Part shown: one piece after another, positions 60,685-64,000 of the stretch
Position numbering within the stretch: the stretch's first letter is position 1
Layout: each line of letters begins with the position of its first letter
NCBI RefSeq assembly: GCF_900108295.1
Contig: NZ_FNWK01000001.1
Coordinates: forward strand, 186,001 to 250,000
DNA length: 64,000 nt
Source: Sphingopyxis sp. YR583
Lineage (GTDB): Bacteria > Pseudomonadota > Alphaproteobacteria > Sphingomonadales > Sphingomonadaceae
Direction: 5' to 3'
Notes under the pieces: generated by a model
The model's input: the letters and a program-made list of their open reading frames with translations, nothing else
Told to the model about the DNA's origin: nothing
Database searches by the model: none
Program-made: the position numbers and the translations under genes

Positions 60685-61881
60685 ATGAACCGCTTTCTCT
60701 CGCTGATCCTCGCGCTCTTCCTTCCCCTTGCCGCACAGGCGCAGGACGGAGGCGAGCGTAAGCCCGTGACGATCCTGATCTCGATCGACGGCTTTCGCGC
60801 CGATTACCTCGACCGGGGGATCACGCCGAACCTGTCGCGGCTGGCTGAAGAGGGCGCGCGCGGGAAGCTCCGCCCGTCCTTCCCCACCAAGACCTTTCCC
60901 AATCATTATGCGATCGTCACCGGCAAGCGGCCTGACACCAACGGCATCGTCGGCAATAATATGATCGACCCGCGGCGCCCCGACGTGCGGTTCAGCCTCG
61001 GCGATCCGAAACAGTCGCTCGATCCCTTCTGGTGGGACGAAGCCGAGCCCGCATGGGTGACGGCCGGCAAGGCTGGCGTGCGCAGCGCGACGATGTTCTG
61101 GCCCGGCAGCGAGGTCGCGATCCACGAGAACCGCCCGCCCGACTGGCTGCGCTACGACGCCGACGTCGGCTATGCGCAGCGGGTCAACACGATCCTCGAC
61201 TGGATGCGCCGGCCCGCCGATATCCGCCCGGCTTTCGCGACGCTCTATTTCGAAGCGGTCGACGACGCGGGACACAAGTTCGGGCCCGACAGCGCCGAGG
61301 TCAATGCCGCCATAACCGCAGTTGACGCACGCGTTGGCGAGCTGGTGGCGGGGCTGGCAGCGATGGGTCAGCCCGCGCAGATGATTGTCGTCGCCGATCA
61401 CGGCATGCGCGCAATCGACGAAAGCCGCACCATCCAGCTCGCCGACCTGATCGATCTGCCGAGTATCGTCGCGGTCGAAACCGGCCCCTATGCCGCGATC
61501 GAGCCGGCCGCCGGGACCGACGAGCGCGTATACAAAGCGCTGCTGAAACCGCATGACCATATGATTTGCAACCGCCGCGAGGAGCTGCCGAAGCGATTGC
61601 ATTATGGCCGCAATCCACGCGTTGCCGCGATCATCTGCATCGCCGAACCTGGCTGGTCGATACTCGCAGGCACGCCCACATGGCCCATAAAGGGCGGTGC
61701 GCATGGCTATGACAATCAGGATCCCGAAATGCTCGCGCTGTTCGTCGCGAGCGGGACGGGCCTGAAGGGCGATATCGGGATCGTCGATAATATCGAGGTC
61801 TATCCGCTGCTGATGCGGCTGATCGGCGTCCCGCCGCTGCCGAGCGACGCGACGGGCGACCTCGCCAAACGCCTGCCCTGA
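60685..61881 (+). CDS. Nucleotide pyrophosphatase/phosphodiesterase family enzyme
   Basis: A 398-aa secreted member of the alkaline phosphatase superfamily (NPP type). Signal peptide MNRFLSLILALFLPLAAQAQ. Metal and nucleophile motifs: SIDGFRADYLDRG, FPTKTFPNHYAIVTGKRPDTNGIVGN (nucleophile Thr), FEAVDDAGHKFGP, VVADHGMRAID and GAHGYDNQDPEM. NPPs cleave nucleotide and other phosphodiesters. It follows phoD by 42 bp on the same strand and may be co-transcribed. Confidence 0.93.
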   Translation: MNRFLSLILALFLPLAAQAQDGGERKPVTILISIDGFRADYLDRGITPNLSRLAEEGARGKLRPSFPTKTFPNHYAIVTGKRPDTNGIVGNNMIDPRRPDVRFSLGDPKQSLDPFWWDEAEPAWVTAGKAGVRSATMFWPGSEVAIHENRPPDWLRYDADVGYAQRVNTILDWMRRPADIRPAFATLYFEAVDDAGHKFGPDSAEVNAAITAVDARVGELVAGLAAMGQPAQMIVVADHGMRAIDESRTIQLADLIDLPSIVAVETGPYAAIEPAAGTDERVYKALLKPHDHMICNRREELPKRLHYGRNPRVAAIICIAEPGWSILAGTPTWPIKGGAHGYDNQDPEMLALFVASGTGLKGDIGIVDNIEVYPLLMRLIGVPPLPSDATGDLAKRLP

Positions 61882-62403
61882 TCAGTCGCGCAGCACCGCC
61901 ATCGCATGGATTGAGGCGGTCGGCGCATTGACGATCTGGAGCTGGTAGCGCCCCTGCGTCACGTCGAATTCGACCATCTTGCGAATGCCCGAACAGGCGG
62001 GGCCATGGCCGTGCGCGAGTGATTTCACCACCGCGCCATCGCGGATCAGATCGATCCACGCACCCGCGTCGAGCGCGACGATGAGGCGACCGTCCTTCTT
62101 CACCGCGATCGGGATCATGCCGCCGAATTTATAGACGTCGGGCTTGCGCTCGGGCGCGACGCCGTAACGCAGGCTTTCGAACTTGTGCAGCGGCAACGCC
62201 GTTCGCGCCGCGCCGAGCGGCGACCAGTCGGCGCCGAGGTCGTCACCATAGGCGTAAATGGTCTTGCCCGATGCATCGCGCGACCAGCCGGAAAGCTCGG
62301 GCGGCAGAACGGGCTTGGCAGGACAGGTCGGCGCAACGGGCGCAGCCGATGCGACGGTGGGCAAGGCCGCAGCGAGTGCGACGGCGATAATCCGAACCTT
62401 CAT
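61882..62403 (-). CDS. Secreted protein of unknown function
   Basis: A 173-aa protein with a signal peptide (MKVRIIAVALAAALPTVASA) from ATG 62403. Mature part: a CPAKPVLPPELSGW opening, a polar middle and a C-terminal strand-rich domain with ACSGIRKMVEFDVTQGRYQLQIVNAPTASIHAMAV. No family recognised. The start lies 1 bp after the mutL stop on the same strand, so it is probably co-transcribed. It is convergent with the phosphodiesterase gene. Confidence 0.7.
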   Translation of the reverse strand: MKVRIIAVALAAALPTVASAAPVAPTCPAKPVLPPELSGWSRDASGKTIYAYGDDLGADWSPLGAARTALPLHKFESLRYGVAPERKPDVYKFGGMIPIAVKKDGRLIVALDAGAWIDLIRDGAVVKSLAHGHGPACSGIRKMVEFDVTQGRYQLQIVNAPTASIHAMAVLRD

Positions 62404-62404
62404 C

Positions 62405-64000
62405 CTATTTCCTCCCGAACAATTTCTCGACGTCATCCATCGCCAGCTTCACCCATGTCGGGCGGCCGTGATTGCACTGTCCCGAATGCGGTGTCACTTC
62501 CATCGTGCGGAGCAGCGCGTTCATTTCGGCGACGCCGAGCGTGCGCCCTGCTCGCACCGACCCATGGCACGCCATCGTCGCGGCGACCAGTTCGAGCCGT
62601 TCGCTGAGCCCCAGCGCCGCATCATAGCCTGCCAGATCGTCGGCAATATCGGTGACGAGTTTCTGGCAGTTGATCCCGCCCAGCATCGCCGGGGTCGCGC
62701 GCACCATGACGGCGGCCGGGCCGAAGCGTTCCAGCTCTACACCCAGCGCGGCAAGCTGCGGAGCCGCGGCTTCGAGCCGGTCGCACGCGGGCTCGTCAAG
62801 CTCGACGACCTCGGGGAGCAACAATCCTTGCGACGGAACCGCCTGCCCGCTCATCCCGCGACGGAGTTGTTCGAGCACGAGCCGTTCGTGCGCCGCATGC
62901 TGGTCGACGATCACAAGGCCGTCCTCGGCTTCCGCCACGATATAGGTCTTGGCGATCTGTCCACGTGCGATGCCCAGCGGGTGTGCCTCGGCCTGTGGCA
63001 CGGGCGCGATTGCCGGTTCGGCGCGGCCCATCGGGAGCGCATCGCGCGGTGCAGCGAAATCGACGATGCGATCGTGCAGCAGCGCCGTCGTTCCACCGCT
63101 CGCCCCGCCAAACATCGCGGCAGGCGCCTGCGAATGCGACGGGTACGGAGCGAACAAGGTCGGCGCGGCCGGCTGAGGCGCCACCGGTTCCTGCTGCCAC
63201 GCCGCCAGCGCGGCCTCGGCCGGGCGCTGGACGCTGCGGAAACCATGCTCATCGAGCGCGCGGCGAAGACCGCCGACGATCATGCCGCGAATGAGCTGCG
63301 GGTCGCGAAAGCGCACCTCGGTCTTCGCCGGATGGACATTCACATCGACCTCGCTGGTCGGCACGTCGAGGAACAGCGCGACGACCGGATGGCGATCGCG
63401 CGCGAGCAGGTCGGCATAGGCGCCGCGCAGCGCGCCGACGAGCAGGCGGTCCTTCACCGGGCGCCCGTTGACGAACAGATATTGGTGATCGGCGATGCCG
63501 CGATTGTAGGTCGGCAGGCTGATCACGCCGCCCAGATGCACCGCGCCGCGGTCGATATCGACGCCGATGCTGTTCGCGGCAAGATCGCGCTGGGTAAGCG
63601 CGGCGACGCGCGAAAGCTGATCCTGCCCGCCCTGCACATCGAGCACGCGGCGCCCGTCATGTTCGACGGTAAAGCCGATATCGGGTCGTGCCATCGCGAG
63701 CCGCCGCACGACGTCGAGACAGGCGGCATATTCGCTCCGCGCGCTGCGCAGGAATTTGCGCCGCGCCGGAACGCGCGCGAACAGATCCTCGACCATCACG
63801 CGCGTTCCCGTGGCGAGCGCCGCCGGCCCTTCGGCAACCACCGCGCCATTGTCGACGACGCGCTTCCAGCCGTCGCCGCCCGCAACGCGGCTTTCGAGCG
63901 TCAACCGCGCTACGCTTGCGATCGAGGGCAGCGCCTCGCCGCGAAACCCCATCGTCGTGACATCTTCGATCGCGTCGGTCGGCAGCTTCGACGTCGCATG
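62405..64000 (-). CDS. mutL: DNA mismatch repair protein MutL, N-terminus outside the window
   Basis: The visible 531 residues begin in frame at the window end with HATSKLPTDAIEDVTTMGFRGEALPSI (ATP-lid motifs), continue through the N-terminal ATPase/transducer domains (VNGRPVKDRLL, DVNVHPAKTEVRF) and a long linker, and reach the C-terminal domain. The latter carries DQHAAHERLVLE, matching the endonuclease motif DQHA-x2-E-x4-E, plus ACHGSVRAG and CNHGRPTW. It is thus the nicking-competent MutL type found in bacteria without MutH. The first ~70 residues lie beyond base 64000. Confidence 0.96.
   Translation of the reverse strand, partial: HATSKLPTDAIEDVTTMGFRGEALPSIASVARLTLESRVAGGDGWKRVVDNGAVVAEGPAALATGTRVMVEDLFARVPARRKFLRSARSEYAACLDVVRRLAMARPDIGFTVEHDGRRVLDVQGGQDQLSRVAALTQRDLAANSIGVDIDRGAVHLGGVISLPTYNRGIADHQYLFVNGRPVKDRLLVGALRGAYADLLARDRHPVVALFLDVPTSEVDVNVHPAKTEVRFRDPQLIRGMIVGGLRRALDEHGFRSVQRPAEAALAAWQQEPVAPQPAAPTLFAPYPSHSQAPAAMFGGASGGTTALLHDRIVDFAAPRDALPMGRAEPAIAPVPQAEAHPLGIARGQIAKTYIVAEAEDGLVIVDQHAAHERLVLEQLRRGMSGQAVPSQGLLLPEVVELDEPACDRLEAAAPQLAALGVELERFGPAAVMVRATPAMLGGINCQKLVTDIADDLAGYDAALGLSERLELVAATMACHGSVRAGRTLGVAEMNALLRTMEVTPHSGQCNHGRPTWVKLAMDDVEKLFGRK

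Overview
The window reads as a chromosomal segment of a GC-rich alphaproteobacterium, most likely a sphingomonad close to Sphingopyxis (inference). The grounds are uniformly GC-ended codon use, several TonB-dependent receptors, UrcA and DUF3617 family proteins, a complete ccoNOQP-GHIS cluster with an FNR-type regulator, and a fused EIIA-HPr-EI protein. No phage, integrase, insertion sequence or CRISPR array was seen. Nearly all genes are ordinary chromosomal ones.

Layout. 0-4.7 kb: the end of nagA, a fused PTS phosphotransferase and a GlcNAc-type EIIBC permease, which together form a GlcNAc uptake and deacetylation operon. 4.7-5.1 kb: an SMR exporter with a candidate guanidine-II riboswitch in its leader. 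5.2-16 kb: hemN, a small Cys-rich secreted protein, ccoS-I-H-G-P-Q-O-N (leftward), an OmpW-like porin and an FNR regulator. Near-perfect FNR boxes precede hemN and ccoN/ompW, so this is a microaerobic respiration module. 16-21.6 kb: a SulP transporter, a beta-carbonic anhydrase, a two-component system and a secreted protein, linked by a repeated 15-16 bp motif that looks like the response regulator's operator. 21.8-27.1 kb: a DUF3617 lipoprotein, a second paralogous two-component system and a TonB receptor with Fur-like boxes. 27.2-33.6 kb: a predicted membrane-tethered HTH/TPR protein, a LuxR-type regulator and a large autotransporter. 33.9-41.3 kb: a pirin and two TonB receptors, one paired with a secreted propeller-like protein. 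41.4-48.3 kb: tRNA-Arg(ACG), a split DUF1254/DUF1214 pair, pyruvate phosphate dikinase and glyS/glyQ. 48.5-57.4 kb: a UrcA protein, an XRE/membrane pair, tandem TraB/GumN proteins, rplY-pth-GNAT, a PhoX-like protein, a CAP-domain protein and ychF. 57.4-64 kb: a REP-like doublet, a MerR regulator with a 19-bp-spacer promoter driving a glutaredoxin-MauE fusion, a PhoD phosphatase, a nucleotide pyrophosphatase-type enzyme, a small secreted protein and mutL (5' end outside the window).

The most interesting signals are regulatory. They are the repeated operator-like boxes joining a two-component system to carbonic anhydrase, SulP and a secreted protein; a second system with an almost identical DNA-recognition region; the FNR regulon with its unusual CX3CH small protein; and the textbook MerR-type promoter. 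All motif calls were made by eye, and no searches were run.
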